Of a stretch of DNA of 64,000 nt, positions 43,510-54,449 are shown one piece after another; within the stretch, counting starts at the first letter, position 1; each line of letters opens with the position of its first letter. The translations under genes and the position numbers were made by a program. The DNA lies in assembly GCA_963556255.1 (NCBI GenBank), contig OY744615.1, forward strand, positions 3,217,623 through 3,281,622, in the 5' to 3' direction. The notes below the pieces were generated by a model. The model was given only the letters and a program-made list of their open reading frames with translations. It was not told where the DNA came from and made no database searches. This DNA comes from Allolobophora icterica. Lineage: Eukaryota > Annelida > Clitellata > Crassiclitellata > Lumbricidae.

Positions 43510-44955
43510 ATGTCTGCCATTCAACTTGATCCATTTCGAACTCTTCCAATTGAGGATACGATGAACACATCCACTCCCTACTCCTCTTCTTTGTCTTCCT
43601 TTCCTTTCTTTTCTTCTTCGTCCTCTAGTGATATCTCCTCCTTTTCTTCTTCTCCCACTGCCTCCTCTTCTGTTTCCTACTCCTCCTTTCTCCCATTCTC
43701 CTCCTCATCATCTCATCCTTCCGTCTCCTCTTCTCTCTCCACCTCCGACATATTCTCATCTCCATCCAATCACTCAAGCGTGACAACGGTAAAAGTCAAA
43801 TTCTCAAATGACAGTAACAGTGCCAGCGACATAGACTTCCCAAGCATCGAAACCATCGACCTAATCGAGAACCTCTCGTACGTCTTCGGTTATCTCTTCG
43901 CCGTTGGCTCTGTCACGGCTAACCTCGCCACCCTCATGGCGATCGCAATGGCTCGTCATCCACTCACAGCCAACCTTCGCCTCACCGTCAGTCTCTGCCT
44001 GTCGGACACTCTGACTGGCACCTGCGCTATCATGGCGGGCTTTGACTTCCGTCCTTGGAAGGGAAACTTCGATAAGTGTATTCTGGCCATCAAGAAGCGA
44101 GTGCGAATCGCTTCGAATCAGTTGACGCTCTTGAGTCTCTTCTGTCTGGCAGTTGACCATTACTTCGCCATCTGCCGACCGTTGGAGCATCGGACCCGGA
44201 TGAGCGCAAGACTCGTCAACGCCGTCATCGTCATCTTTTGGGTCGCCTCTCTTCTGATCTCGTTCATCGACTTCGTCATTCCATTTCAAGTCTACAAGCA
44301 CTGCACTCGAGCACGCAGCGGCAACTTCTGTAAATTCGTCTGGTGTTCCGTCTACAACGGCGAATACATCGTCCTCGCATTCGCTACCTTCGTCCTCTTT
44401 GCGATGTTCATCTTCTACGCTCTCATCTGCCGCCGTATCTATCGATTCCACTTCCCAACACATTCGCATCCGACGCTCACGTGGCGCAACAAGCGCGCCC
44501 TCTGCACGAGTTTCCTGATCGTCGGGGCGTTTGTCGGATGTTGGTTACCCTACTCTTTCTTCGTCATCTACACGACGATATATCTCGCAACAGTGGAGCT
44601 TTCACTCGACAAACTATCCACCCTCATCGTGATCAGGGTCGTTGAACCAGTTCTATACACCCTCATCATCCTTAACACCTTCATCGATCCCTTCATCTAC
44701 GCCATCCGAATGCTCGAAGTCCAACATGGTTATCGACGCCTCGCCGCACGCATGTGCTGTCTAAAGGTCAATCATCGTGACCCTGCGAGGTCAACGCTTG
44801 GTGGCGCCACCGTCCGTAAGTCGCTACCGGAAGCGTCGACCACCGGAAGCAGCAGTTACCAGATCAGTGGGAACTTCAGAGCGACCACAGAGGGTAAACG
44901 ACGGAGAAGATATGGTTTCCATGGCGACGAAGATGTATCGATAAATTACAGTTAA
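43510..44955 (+). CDS. Class A (rhodopsin-like) GPCR, 481 aa, single exon
   Basis: A seven-transmembrane receptor of the plasma membrane. The start ATG at 43510 gives MSAIQLDPFR. A long Ser-rich extracellular N-terminus (~110 residues) with potential N-glycosylation sites (NTS, NHS, NLS) precedes TM1 (YLFAVGSVTANLATLMAIAM). TM2 has LRLTVSLCLSDTLTG (conserved L...D). TM3 ends in LAVDHYFAICRP, a DHY variant of DRY. TM6 has FVGCWLPYSFF (CWxP), and TM7 has NTFIDPFIYAIR, a DPxxY variant of NPxxY. Cys residues for the TM3-ECL2 disulphide are present. A basic C-tail ends in GKRRRRYGFH and SINYS. The DPxxY form and helix pattern recall the melanocortin/EDG/cannabinoid/adenosine group, but the ligand cannot be named. 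Poly(A) signal AATAAA is at 45014. The gene is intact. Confidence 0.9.
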   Translation: MSAIQLDPFRTLPIEDTMNTSTPYSSSLSSFPFFSSSSSSDISSFSSSPTASSSVSYSSFLPFSSSSSHPSVSSSLSTSDIFSSPSNHSSVTTVKVKFSNDSNSASDIDFPSIETIDLIENLSYVFGYLFAVGSVTANLATLMAIAMARHPLTANLRLTVSLCLSDTLTGTCAIMAGFDFRPWKGNFDKCILAIKKRVRIASNQLTLLSLFCLAVDHYFAICRPLEHRTRMSARLVNAVIVIFWVASLLISFIDFVIPFQVYKHCTRARSGNFCKFVWCSVYNGEYIVLAFATFVLFAMFIFYALICRRIYRFHFPTHSHPTLTWRNKRALCTSFLIVGAFVGCWLPYSFFVIYTTIYLATVELSLDKLSTLIVIRVVEPVLYTLIILNTFIDPFIYAIRMLEVQHGYRRLAARMCCLKVNHRDPARSTLGGATVRKSLPEASTTGSSSYQISGNFRATTEGKRRRRYGFHGDEDVSINYS

Positions 44956-45013
44956 TATCGTCATTGTTGTTTTATTTGTTGATCGTCTGGTAAATGCTAC
45001 ATACACGTAGAAT

Positions 45014-45019
45014 AATAAA
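45014..45019 (+). terminator. Poly(A) signal of the GPCR gene
   Basis: AATAAA lies 59 bases after the GPCR stop codon and just before the mariner insertion at 45030. The mariner element therefore probably sits at or immediately beyond the cleavage site. Confidence 0.6.
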
Positions 45020-45029
45020 GACACATCTA

Positions 45030-45842
45030 CACTGTGTCCCGATGAAAAGTAGACCCCAAGAAAAAGTGTCATAAATCGGCCAGCATTTGCCTGAAATTTT
45101 AAAACAACAACAGTAGCCAGATTTCCACCAAATTGTAACGCCGTTTGGAAATGTTGGTGAATCTGTCAAGTTTATGAACGTTTGAGATGCAGTACTGAAA
45201 ATGGGAAATTTCCAACATACAAGAGTCATAAGGAAGTGAAGTTCAGCTACAGCTAGTGTTCAAAATGTCCTCCTTGTTCACGAACACACGACCGTAGACG
45301 TGGACGCCACTGTTTGATGGCCCGGTCGATGATCACGTGGTCAAACAGCTGCCACTCTTCAATCAGACACAGTGGCGTCCACGTCTACGGTCGTGTGTCC
45401 TCAGGTGATCGACGTCACGAATGCAGGAACGATAAACACGCTCCTCCAGTACACTCCAGATGTGATAGTCAACTGGATTGAGGTCTGGACTGTTGGGCGA
45501 CCACAGCTGCGGGGACATGAAGTCTGGTGTCTCCCGGGACAGCAGAGCGATGGTCTCACGTGCTCGATGCGCAGGGGCACTGTCTTGTTGAATGTGAAGT
45601 AGCCGCCCGATGAAAAGTAGACCCCTAAACGTTTGTCAAAAATTTGTATGTTGGAAATTCCCCCTTTCAGTACTGCATCTCAAACGTTGATAAACTTGAC
45701 AAACTCACCAACATTTCCAAACGGCGTTATGATTTGATGGTAATATGGCTAGTGTTGTTTTTAAAATTTAAGGCAAATGCTAAACGTTTTGACCGAGTTA
45801 TGACACTTTTTCTTTGGGTCTACTTTTCATCGGGACACAGTG
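45030..45842 (-). mobile_element. Rearranged DD37D mariner element, 813 bp
   Basis: The termini are CACTGTGTCCCGATGAAAAG on the left and its inverse on the right, with about 190-bp imperfect inverted arms and TA on both sides. The minus strand keeps the transposase C-terminus. QQDSAPAHRARETIALLSRE is followed by LWSPNSPDLNPVDYHIW, then, after a break, EEWQLFDHVIIDRAIKQW and CVREQGGHFEH before a stop. The spacing from the QQD Asp to the PVD Asp is 37 residues (DD37D type). The N-terminal two thirds are deleted. An inverted 29-bp copy of part of the ORF has been inserted in the middle (45369-45398). Confidence 0.88.
45284..45398. repeat. 29-bp inverted repeat inside the mariner ORF
   Basis: ACACGACCGTAGACGTGGAC plus nine more bases at 45284-45312 is repeated in inverse orientation at 45369-45398, with a 56-base spacer. 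The left copy belongs to the transposase frame. The right copy interrupts it and brings a stop codon. Confidence 0.85.
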
Positions 45843-46284
45843 TATATATATACATATACATATAATATATATATATATATATACATAAATACATAGACAA
45901 AAATATGCATAGATACATGCGTGCATACAATTGTACATGCATATAAGTCTCCTTAATAGGTCCCTCTCCGAAGGTTGTGTCCTCGCCTCGCAAAAGCGGG
46001 CCATTGTTTTTCCCTCACTCAAGAAGCCTAATCTTCGAATTAATAAAGAAAAAGATTATTATTATTTTTGGGGGAATCGCCCGAGGTAAGTAAGATCCCT
46101 CAGGCTCTAAGATATTAACAGTGGTTGAAATTTTAAGCTTGGAGTACGTGGTCCTCATCCCCGGAGTGTAAAGTGAACGTGCCTCTAAAAGCTACTGCGT
46201 TAAAACGCTGGGTGCAAATTGAGATGCGTTGAAAAAGGTATGCTGTTTCTCTGGGGTCGCCGGAAACGACGGTCCAGCGGCGCC
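45843..46284. other. AT microsatellite and a probable LINE tail
   Basis: (AT)n/(CATA)n at 45843-45890. Around 46020-46070, CTTCGAATTAATAAAGAAAA then ATTATTATT resembles another LINE 3' end. No gene. Confidence 0.5.
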
Positions 46285-46287
46285 CCA

Positions 46288-46290
46288 GCA

Positions 46291-46374
<84 letters not shown>

Positions 46375-46376
46375 GC
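46288..46376. repeat. (ATT)n microsatellite
   Basis: About 29 ATT units with one ATATT variant. Confidence 0.95.
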
Positions 46377-46639
46377 ATACATACGTACTAACCATGCATA
46401 ATAATAATAAAAACTGCTGTTGATTTTGTAACAAAGTAGATGTCCGTTGTATATTTATATTGGTCATTTCTGTAGATTTCGGTTACTTGCATTTCAGAAA
46501 CGCTGTAGTGATATGTTGTGATTGGAAATCCCGTACGATATTGTAACATTTTATAATCCAAATGTGACTGACTAACTGACTAATTAATTGTATGTCGATT
46601 CAGAATATATTGGCGATATATAATGATGAAATTTAGCGT

Positions 46640-46805
46640 TATATAAATATACTAGTGTATTTACCCGTCATATTATGACGTCATATTATAGGCCTATATG
46701 TATCGTTGGTTATCGCTGTCGTCAAGACCGCCGTCGTCAAGACAAACGGTTTATGTTTCACAATAGAACAGAGCCCGTTTGTGACGTAGCGTCCCCCGAC
46801 AGACG
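46640..46805 (+). repeat. Left arm of a 3.9-kb inverted-repeat pair
   Basis: From ATACTAGTGTATTT through CCCGTCATATTATGACGTCA, GTTGGTTATCGC and GTCGTCAAGACCGCCGTCGT to GTTTGTGACGTAGCGTCC it matches the inverse of 50318-50518 almost base for base. It lacks a ~45-base segment near the outer end that is present on the right. Confidence 0.85.
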
Positions 46806-47044
46806 GACACTATGGATATTATATGTATAGATAATAGATGTTGTTTTGTGAGTAATAAATTCAACAATCAATCATTTGTTCATTCATTCTTTCATTTCGT
46901 CGTTCATTCGTTATTTATTGAATGCGATGTCGCCATCAAATGAAGTGCTTGAAATCTACTCCTGTCCTGCTGGAGATTCCGATAAACAGTTGCCTATATA
47001 TAAGATAACTAAGACTTGATTTTGTATTCTTTATCGACTTCCTT

Positions 47045-47222
47045 CGTGGGTGTTTGTGTGTGTGTGTATGTATGTGTGTATGTGTGTGTGTATGTATGTG
47101 TGTGTGTGTGTATGTGTATGTATGTGTGTATGTATGTGTATGTATGTATGTGTGTATGTATGTGTGTATGTATGTGTCTATGTATGTGAGTGTATGTATG
47201 TGTGTGTATGTGTGTGTTGTGC
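47045..47222. repeat. (TG)n/(TATG)n tract
   Basis: TGTGTATG-based repeats. Cys/Val-rich frames here are artefacts. Confidence 0.95.
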
Positions 47223-48500
47223 GTGTAAACCAACTTTTACTTCTGTGCCCGTCAATTTTTGTGTATCTGTCTTCTTTTGTCTGTGCGTGTATCATCTGGT
47301 GTCTTTGTGTCTGTCTTCTTTTCGGTGTGAATATGTGTGTGATCTTATATCTGTCTGTCTGTCATGTGAAAATTCCTTGCAGCGTCGTTGTCAAGAAGGA
47401 AGCGAATACAATAGATGGGTGCATACGTCAATAAGCAAGCATGGTCTCTGTAGAGAGATCGTTGCTTATTAAATTACTTGTTTATTTAGTCTAATAATTA
47501 AGTTAGGCATAATTAATAATATAGCTAATTTTAGGGGCGTTTATTTAGCATAAACGGCGTTATATAAATGGAATTAAGTGTAAGTCATCAGTCGTTAATA
47601 CGATGTTGATGAGGTGACGTGAAATGTGCAAAAACGACCAGGTAAGTGAACCAATCCGATAACGTGGGGTAATGTTCGATTGGAGAAGTAAAGGCGACGG
47701 TTGAGATCACCAGTCCTCACGGTCGATGTTTTGAATTGAAGAATTTGGAATTCGTTAGCCAAATAACGAACTAGTTCTTCGAATCTATGTGATTGCCATC
47801 GAGCCATAGAAGTTACGTTTATAGCGCTCGTCTTGCTATAATCTTGTCGATTGTCGTTGAGTTAGAAGTGATCGAAATGTTCACTTCCAACGTCAATTGG
47901 AGTAAACGGATTTTTTCAAACTGTGTTGCGAAGAGGCCTAGTTGTTATCTACAATAACTGAAAGGATGTAAGTACAAGAACGTAACAACTTTATCTAATG
48001 TTGATTCTTATTCATCCGAAGTTATATGATCCACACTATTCTACACTCCAAAAGATTATCTACAAATCTGCGGCCAAGAAATGGACACTGTAGGAATGAC
48101 ACGAGAATTGATCCCACAGCGATCTGTGAATTAATTGGTCTGACAATTCATTCAACACAACGGCTCAGATAAGGAATGAAATAAAAATTATCCTTTAGAT
48201 TAAATACGCCACTTTAAGTAAATAGGTTTGAACTGTTTGAAAAAATAATTAATTGTCTAGTTTTAATACACTACATTTCAAATTTACAAAACGATTGGTG
48301 TTACTTGGAATATATCTTTATTGGATGTGACGTTATAATTATGTCAATATATCCCTGGCACGAATGCTAAAAGACTATTATAAATGATAACAGTTTTACA
48401 GGAGTCGAATATAACTGTTTAAGCGGCAGCCGCCCGGCGCAAATCATGGCCTACTACTCATTTTACCACGCTGCCACCTAGCGAGTGGAAGGCTGAATAA
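47223..48500. other. No recognisable gene
   Basis: Interior of the inverted-repeat pair. Only short frames without motifs are present. Confidence 0.4.
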
Positions 48501-48506
48501 ATCTTA

Positions 48507-48592
48507 CGGTGTCTACTGGGTTCGATCTTGGTACCTTCAGCTCTTCACGCCAGTGTGTTATCCATTACTCTACGGAACTCCCCCCAAAAACC
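48507..48592 (-). mobile_element. tRNA-like SINE head
   Basis: On the minus strand GTAGAGTAATGGATAACA gives an A-box-like sequence and GATCGAACCC a B-box-like sequence about 45 bases later. No paired acceptor stem. Probably a degraded tRNA-derived SINE. Confidence 0.4.
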
Positions 48593-48924
48593 ACTATATT
48601 CAACCAAGTTAGATCCAAATAAGTTTTATGACTTGCATTCTGATTACAATGTGGCTTACCGTTGTGTCACCGAGTGAGATAAGTTAGGCACGTTTAGCGT
48701 TGTCTTGATGCTGGACGACGGGTGCAAGAAAAACATATTAAATTACAGAAGCATTATTCCTTTAATCATTATTACATTTGGTATTTTAATGCTATAATGT
48801 ACCCATGCAAGCAACTGGTCGTCTCGTGTGCTTCCGCGTACTTTACTGAATAGGCATAAAGATAAAACTGAGCTAAGGCTTAGGCCTACCTAAATAGTTA
48901 AAACGTTGCTAAGCGTATGTCCAC

Positions 48925-49826
48925 TGCTCACCATTGGCTGCTGCTGCTGCAGTTCGAGAGATCGCCCGAGTCGTGGGGAATTTGGAGGTCTGGATGTCCT
49001 CAAACCGTCTACGGTTAAACCCGGCAAAGACCCAATATATCTGGTTTGGTACGCGCCAACAGCTTGTAAAAATTAACCTTGAGGGTCTGGCACTTGAATT
49101 TCCCTGGGTTTCCTTTGCCTCCTCAGTACGGGATCTTGGTGTAATTCTGGATCAAGAGCTCACATTCACGCGACATATTAATTTGCTTTGTCGGGACTCT
49201 TATTATCAACTTCGTCAGTTAAGGGTAGTCTCCCGCACTCTGACGCAGGCAGCTGCTTCTACCCTTGTCCATGCGTTTGTGGTTTCCCGTCTGGACTACT
49301 GTAGCGCCCTTTACGCTGGCCTCCCAGCTGCCCGCCTTGGGTGTTTGGACCGGGTTTTGCGTGCAGCCGCACGTCTTATTGGTCGCATCCCCAGATTTGG
49401 CCAGGTTTCTCTTTATATGCGGGATGTTCTGCACTGGCTCCCTTTCCCGCTGCGGATCGCCTGTAGGGTCTCTGCACTGGTTAGGCGTTGTCTAGAGGGA
49501 CTTGCTCCCCCATACCTGCGGGAGTTGTGTCGCTCTACCTCGGGGGTCTTGCGGAGATCTGCTCTTCGCTCGGCTGACCAGGCCGAGCTATTGGTCCTCC
49601 GCACGCGGACAGCCATTATGCAGCGACGTTCTTTTTCGGTCGCTGGACCTACAACCTGGAATGGCCTTCCTGTTGCACTTCGCCTGGTACCTATGACTCA
49701 CTCTACCTTGTTTCTTGCAAACTTAAAAACTACCCTCTTTAGCCGTGGTTGGACTAGGAGCGCTCCTGAGTAGATAACCTTGAAGGGGCGCTATATAAAA
49801 GCTCATTAATAATAATAATAATAATT
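48925..49826 (+). mobile_element. CR1-like LINE 3' fragment, intact 279-codon frame
   Basis: The + strand frame covers the RT C-terminus: MSSNRLRLNPAKTQYIWFGT, SVRDLGVILDQELTFTRHIN, VVSRLDYCSALYAGLPAARL, DVLHWLPFPLRIACRV and FSVAGPTTWNGLPVALRLVP. The 3' GGAGCGCTCCTGAGTAG...GGGGCGCTATATAAAAGC hairpin and an (AAT)n tail follow. It is 5'-truncated just before the catalytic YADD. The clean frame suggests a recent insertion. The 19005-19260 copy is the same subfamily. Confidence 0.9.
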
Positions 49827-50317
49827 GTTCATCATAAATGACGGAATGAATCATCGAATAAACAAACAACAAAACTATAATAACAAGAACATCTATTTCT
49901 TAACTTTCATTCCTACGCTTCATTCGTTTACTCGTCATTACTGGGTTCAGGTGATGTTCGTTTCTTCAACTTATCTTAATTAAGGGAAGCAATAGGATCT
50001 TCATAAGAACAAACGTCGCCTCTCTGGCCACAATAAACAACAATATTAAAAGAAATATCAATCGGTGAAACGATAAGCAAATCGTGAGAGAATGATAAAT
50101 TAAAGTCCGATTGCTTACCACAAAGTTAATAAACGAACGATCCCGATTAATTACAGTAATGAAAATTAAATTCAAAATAAAGAAGCTATCGAATGTTAAA
50201 ATGAATAATGACGTCTTTAAATTCTATATTGTGACGTCACAAAAAAGACCGCGATCTCATGCATTTTTGTGTTCATTAAAACTGTTATCTATTAATATAG
50301 TTTCCTTATATGCAAAT
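49827..50317. other. No recognisable gene
   Basis: A/T-rich sequence up to the right arm of the inverted repeat. Confidence 0.4.
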
Positions 50318-50520
50318 TTGTCTGTCGGAGGACGCTACGTCACAAACGGCTTCTGTTCTATTGTGAAACATAAACCGGTTGTCTTGACGACGGCGGTCTT
50401 GACGACGGCGATAACCAACGATAAATATAGGCCTATAATATGACGTCATAATATGACGGGCAAATACTCTAACACTATATACTGCCGTTATAATTATGAC
50501 GAGAAAATACACTAGTATAT
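50318..50520 (-). repeat. Right arm of the 3.9-kb inverted-repeat pair
   Basis: Inverse of 46640-46805, with an additional ~45-base segment near the outer end (around CCGTTATAATTATGACGAGA). It ends CACTAGTATAT. Confidence 0.85.
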
Positions 50521-53500
50521 TATACCAGCCTACCTCTTAGACTTAAAGAAGGACTTCTACGCGACTTCGACGAAGTATAGGCCTACTGCTTGTAATTAAG
50601 CCAATGGAATTGGCCAATGGTCATTGTTAGCGACTTCATTTTCTTAGCATCGGCACATGAGGGCGTCTCCCTCGGCGTCACCGTCAGTGTACGGCCACTG
50701 TACTCATAATTATAGCTGAGTTTGATAGGGAGCGATGCGGAGCAGAAATCTCGAACCAAATTTCTGCCCTGGTACAGATTTCAAACCCTGACCTCTTAAC
50801 TATTCTTACGCATAACTTTTAAGCCGGATGAGATATTCAAAATCACTTTGATAGTTTGAATTGTTAACGATTAAATTCTTAATTTAATTTTAAATTCGAC
50901 CTCATGAGCACAAAGTGTGCGGTTGCATAATGCATACATTTGATTGACATGCGTGTGTTCAGTCGATTGGATTGCTTCCTGTCTGTACTAAATGTAGCTG
51001 AAATTTCATTGGTCACAGATTGATTATTATTATTATTACAAACATTTTTAACGCGCGCAAAGTCACACAGAAATGCGAATATGAGGCTCGTGTTTGTTCA
51101 ATTGCTTGGACTATTTCGTCATCTTAATTAATACACCCTAGGTTTAGAATAGATTATGTTAGGTATACTTGCCAGCGTGTACACATTTGCAAACCAACCC
51201 TTGTACTCAGTTCCTACACCTACTTCAGTATGCAATATTAACAATCGCATCAAAAAGTCCCCAGATATAACTCGTCCTTACAAAGAAAACCTATCGACAC
51301 TGAACAGTTGAAATTTTCATCATCGTTCATAATAGAAGAGAATATAGAGCACGTCGCGTATCATGTCGTTTTCTCTGCCTATAACAACTAAAGCTTTGTT
51401 TGATCAGTGAATCTGTGGCATATCAGCAAAGGAAATAAATTAAATAACGATTCAATACGTTGTGTTTATATTCGAATGAAGTTTTCATTTGCTTGATACA
51501 GCAAGTGCCGCATTACAGGTTTCTTTGACAAAGCGCTACGTATTATGTAACATGGCATACAAATACCTAATAATTTACTATGCAGATGATATTCAAATTA
51601 TTAGATAAGCTATGTGAATAATAATAATAAACGCACCTTAACAACGTTTATATACAAAACAATTATTGTTTTGTATATAAACGTTGTTAAAGTAGGCCTA
51701 CGTTTCACAAAGCAGGTCTATAAACGTAGATTTTAAACATGCAAATTTATTAGAATTGTCGCGTGCGTGGGTTTGGCCTAACGAGACACACCTCCTCCTC
51801 CTCCTCCGAGTCTGCACCATACTCACTCAGAGGAAGCGCCTGTGCCCGCAGTAACCTGGAAGGAGATTCGCCTGCCGTCTGAAGTGCCTGACGGAATCAA
51901 CGGCCAGTGAAACGTTTGTCTAGCGGTCGACTCCTTATAGTAAGGCTTAGACATTCACTCCTTCTCAAAACGGTTCCATTTCCGGTCTGAACATCCGGAA
52001 TCACAGGAGGTGACGTCATAAGGGCTTGAGGCGGAGTCCCAGCACAGCGGAACTAGCTATAATTGCGATGTATTCGCGATCAGGGTTCTTATTCAAGGCT
52101 GCGACATTTCTTTCCAATTTAGGAGCTTCAGCTATCGAGACTCTTATTCTATTTATTCTATCAGAGAGCATTTCGAGGGACTCGGTTTGTTGTTTTTCAT
52201 TCTGGCGCTCTATAATTTCCTATTACGTCTGACTGTGGCGCTCTACGAATCTCTTGAGACGGTCAAACATCTCGTCGTCTCTAGAGTCTAGAACTAACAC
52301 CGGACTGCATAGTTCAGTTCAGTTCAATCCATTTATTATAACACAACAACCAAAACAATCACAATCATAGAAGCAGGTCTCTCCCTAATTACTTCTTCCG
52401 CTAAAGGTGGTAAAGATAACTCACTAGCTTCAAAGACAAGACTGCTAGACTTTTCCATAGTTTATTTGAAATACTACGATTAGACACCTAAAGCAACATA
52501 CAAACGAGCACTTTTATACCACAAAGTAATCAATTAACATAAAAACTAGAACTACTTCTATATCACTGGCACGTCAAACTCTTAAAAGTACAATCAAAAT
52601 GATTGGGCTGCATTTCGAACTAATCTCCCTTTTAACTTTAAGGCTTCATTCTCCATTTCAACCGAAGTAGAAGGCCATGGTTTCATACCACTTGTTCATA
52701 GTTCCTTCTTCTTAAAGATGCTGAAGCAGACAGAATCGGTTTCTCTCGAATTCTCCAATAGTCTAATACTTCACAGCATTACGGAATTCAGGGAGCGAAG
52801 AGAAAGACGGGCAATACACATGTTCGTTTAACTTAGATCGGGGATATCGAATCATCACTCCAACTTCCTAAACTAGGCTTTACTCGCTCTCGGCATATCT
52901 AATTCCTGTCGAAATCGAATGCGGTGTCGAACCTGCTCAAACGACGGCGACTTTTCCTGCAGGCGAGCTGATGGACCTGCTGACGAACAAAGCCTCAGCT
53001 GTTCTCATATAGCGTAAGAACTATGCATCTGCTGCTCTGTGAACATGCAGCAGCTACGGCAGCTGTCTTTGTCAGCTCTCAGCTGCTTCAACAACAGCAG
53101 CTATTTTCGCTCTCTTCCAGTGCAGCAGCTATCGCTGGTTATATGGTAATGACTAATAGCCCCTTACAAAGTCCAGAAATAATATCAGACAATTTGACCT
53201 TATAATAATTAAACTAACAAAATATCCTTGTAGCAGAATTATAGTTTGTTACATTATGACAATTAATCAGCTTATAATTTACAAAGTGGCTAAACTATCA
53301 CAAATAAATAGGCTTCAGGTCAAATATACTTTGCTTAAATGGTGTCCTTAACATCGGCAAATAGTCGTGCAACACTATAAATATAGAACGATACAGGATA
53401 CGTATAGAAATGTGCACATACACAAATGCACACAAACATGGCAGACTGCTATCCTTTCAGTTAGATATGGATTGTGACAGATCTCACACTATCGAGTATT

Positions 53501-53773
53501 AAACAGTTTATATGTGCACATGTTCAGATATTCAAACTGTGAGTTAGTGACAATATATTACTTGCTGATTGACTAATATTAAACTTCAAAACCGAAGAAG
53601 TAATTAAGGATAACATCGTATTTTCTTTAGGTGCACATAGTTCGTTCAAGATAAAAAGAAATATTTCAGACGCTTTCGTTTTTCAAGAGTAATCAGCTCC
53701 AGGTTGCCTTACTATGTTAGTCTGAGAAAATTAGGAAAAACTGTGCATCGATAAAGCTTTGGGAATCGACCTT
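50521..53773. other. No recognisable gene; one strong hairpin
   Basis: Apart from the palindrome at 51638-51690, a possible LINE tail at 52310-52345 (repeated AGTTC, then CAATCCATTTATTATAAC) and a CAGCAG-rich patch near 53040-53130, nothing is identified. This probably includes the 3' UTR and downstream flank of the minus-strand channel gene. Confidence 0.45.
51638..51690. other. Perfect 25-bp hairpin with 3-base loop
   Basis: The 25-base arm at 51638-51662 (starting TTAACAACGTTTATATACAA) pairs exactly with 51666-51690. The loop is TTA. It contains ACGTTTATATAC/GTATATAAACGT. It could be a tiny palindromic MITE, a hairpin RNA or a cruciform site. Confidence 0.8.
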
Positions 53774-54219
53774 TCAGCGGCGTTGCATTTTAGCGAACCT
53801 TGCAGAAGTGAAAATCTCATTGAAAAGTTGTATGAAGCACTGGATAAATTCGCAAATTGTAAGTATTGTGCCTCCAAGAATTAGTCCCAAGGCGCCGCCA
53901 AAATCGCAAACGACTGTGAGGAAATCATAGGCTGGAGTCGTTTCGATGTCGATGTAGCTCAGCTGAGAATAGAAGATATCCAGGTAGACGAGTTCTTTGC
54001 TCAGTTTTGACATCGGCAGATTCCGTCCCTTGAACTGCCTCCTTTTTGACATGTAATTAAGAAAATGCTGCGATAGCGGACTTGTCGAGATTGAAAACGG
54101 ATACGTGGGTTGATGGCACTGAAAAGGACATTGACATTTGAGGTACGCGCCAGAAGCAGTCAACCATTTAGAAACTCTTGTCACGCATGAATAGTACTGA
54201 TCAGGAGAGCACACTTTTC
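53774..54219 (-). CDS. DEG/ENaC/ASIC-type sodium channel, last exon (partial)
   Basis: The terminal coding exon of an amiloride-sensitive/acid-sensing cation channel subunit of the plasma membrane. On the minus strand a TTACTTGTAG acceptor opens the exon at 54219. It then encodes the end of the Cys-rich extracellular domain (VCSPDQYYSC, LKCQCPFQC), the pre-TM2 strand LVYLDIFYSQLSYIDIETTP, and TM2 with FGGALGLILGGTILTICEFI. That TM2 corresponds to the G-x-S selectivity-filter region and the following helix, here with GG-x-x-x-L-x-L-G-G spacing. A short basic cytoplasmic tail ends at the stop at 53774. Upstream exons should lie to the right, beyond or interrupted by the Polinton that begins within about 250 bases. 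If so, the element sits in the last intron. Confidence 0.88.
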
Positions 54220-54449
54220 CTACAAGTAATTGCACAAAATGTCTAGATAAACTTGATATAATAATTATGCATTACTAACGTGATTTATATCATGAATTAA
54301 TAGCTGCATTGTGAGTTGTTTTAGTGTAAAAGTGAAATTTCTGTGGTTTCGGTATGTACCACAGGACATTATATGTGGGCCAGTAGATAGGTAAAGCAGG
54401 AACTGACGCAGTCGCTAGGTGTCGTTCTGAAAGCTTAAGAACCGTTACA
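54220..54449. other. Channel intron and the probable left border of the Polinton
   Basis: The transition from host intron to element must occur here or slightly beyond. No terminal inverted repeat can be assigned without the other end, which is outside the window. From about 54398 the first copy of a 66-base tandem duplication starts. Confidence 0.4.

Larger units (their letters stand above)
46640..50520. mobile_element. Putative long-TIR DNA element, ~3.9 kb, no transposase found
   Basis: The arms at 46640-46805 and 50318-50520 are inverted copies (~155-200 bp) with outer ends ATACTAGTGTATTTT. Between them lie a TG/TATG microsatellite, unrecognised sequence, a tRNA-like sequence and a CR1-like LINE. 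A target duplication could not be fixed because the outer sequence is itself ATA-rich. It could be one non-autonomous element or two related MITE copies in opposite orientation. Confidence 0.55.

Noticed and set aside
43861..44469. A 202-codon acidic frame antisense to the GPCR
   Set aside because: It is a shadow of the receptor gene on the opposite strand. The + strand shows clear membrane helices and motifs.
47050..47472. Cys/Val-rich frames of 120-140 codons
   Set aside because: They are created by the TG/TATG microsatellite.
52020..52260. Possible LTR or coding exon near 52026
   Set aside because: No terminal TG...CA pair, primer-binding site or protein motif could be found.
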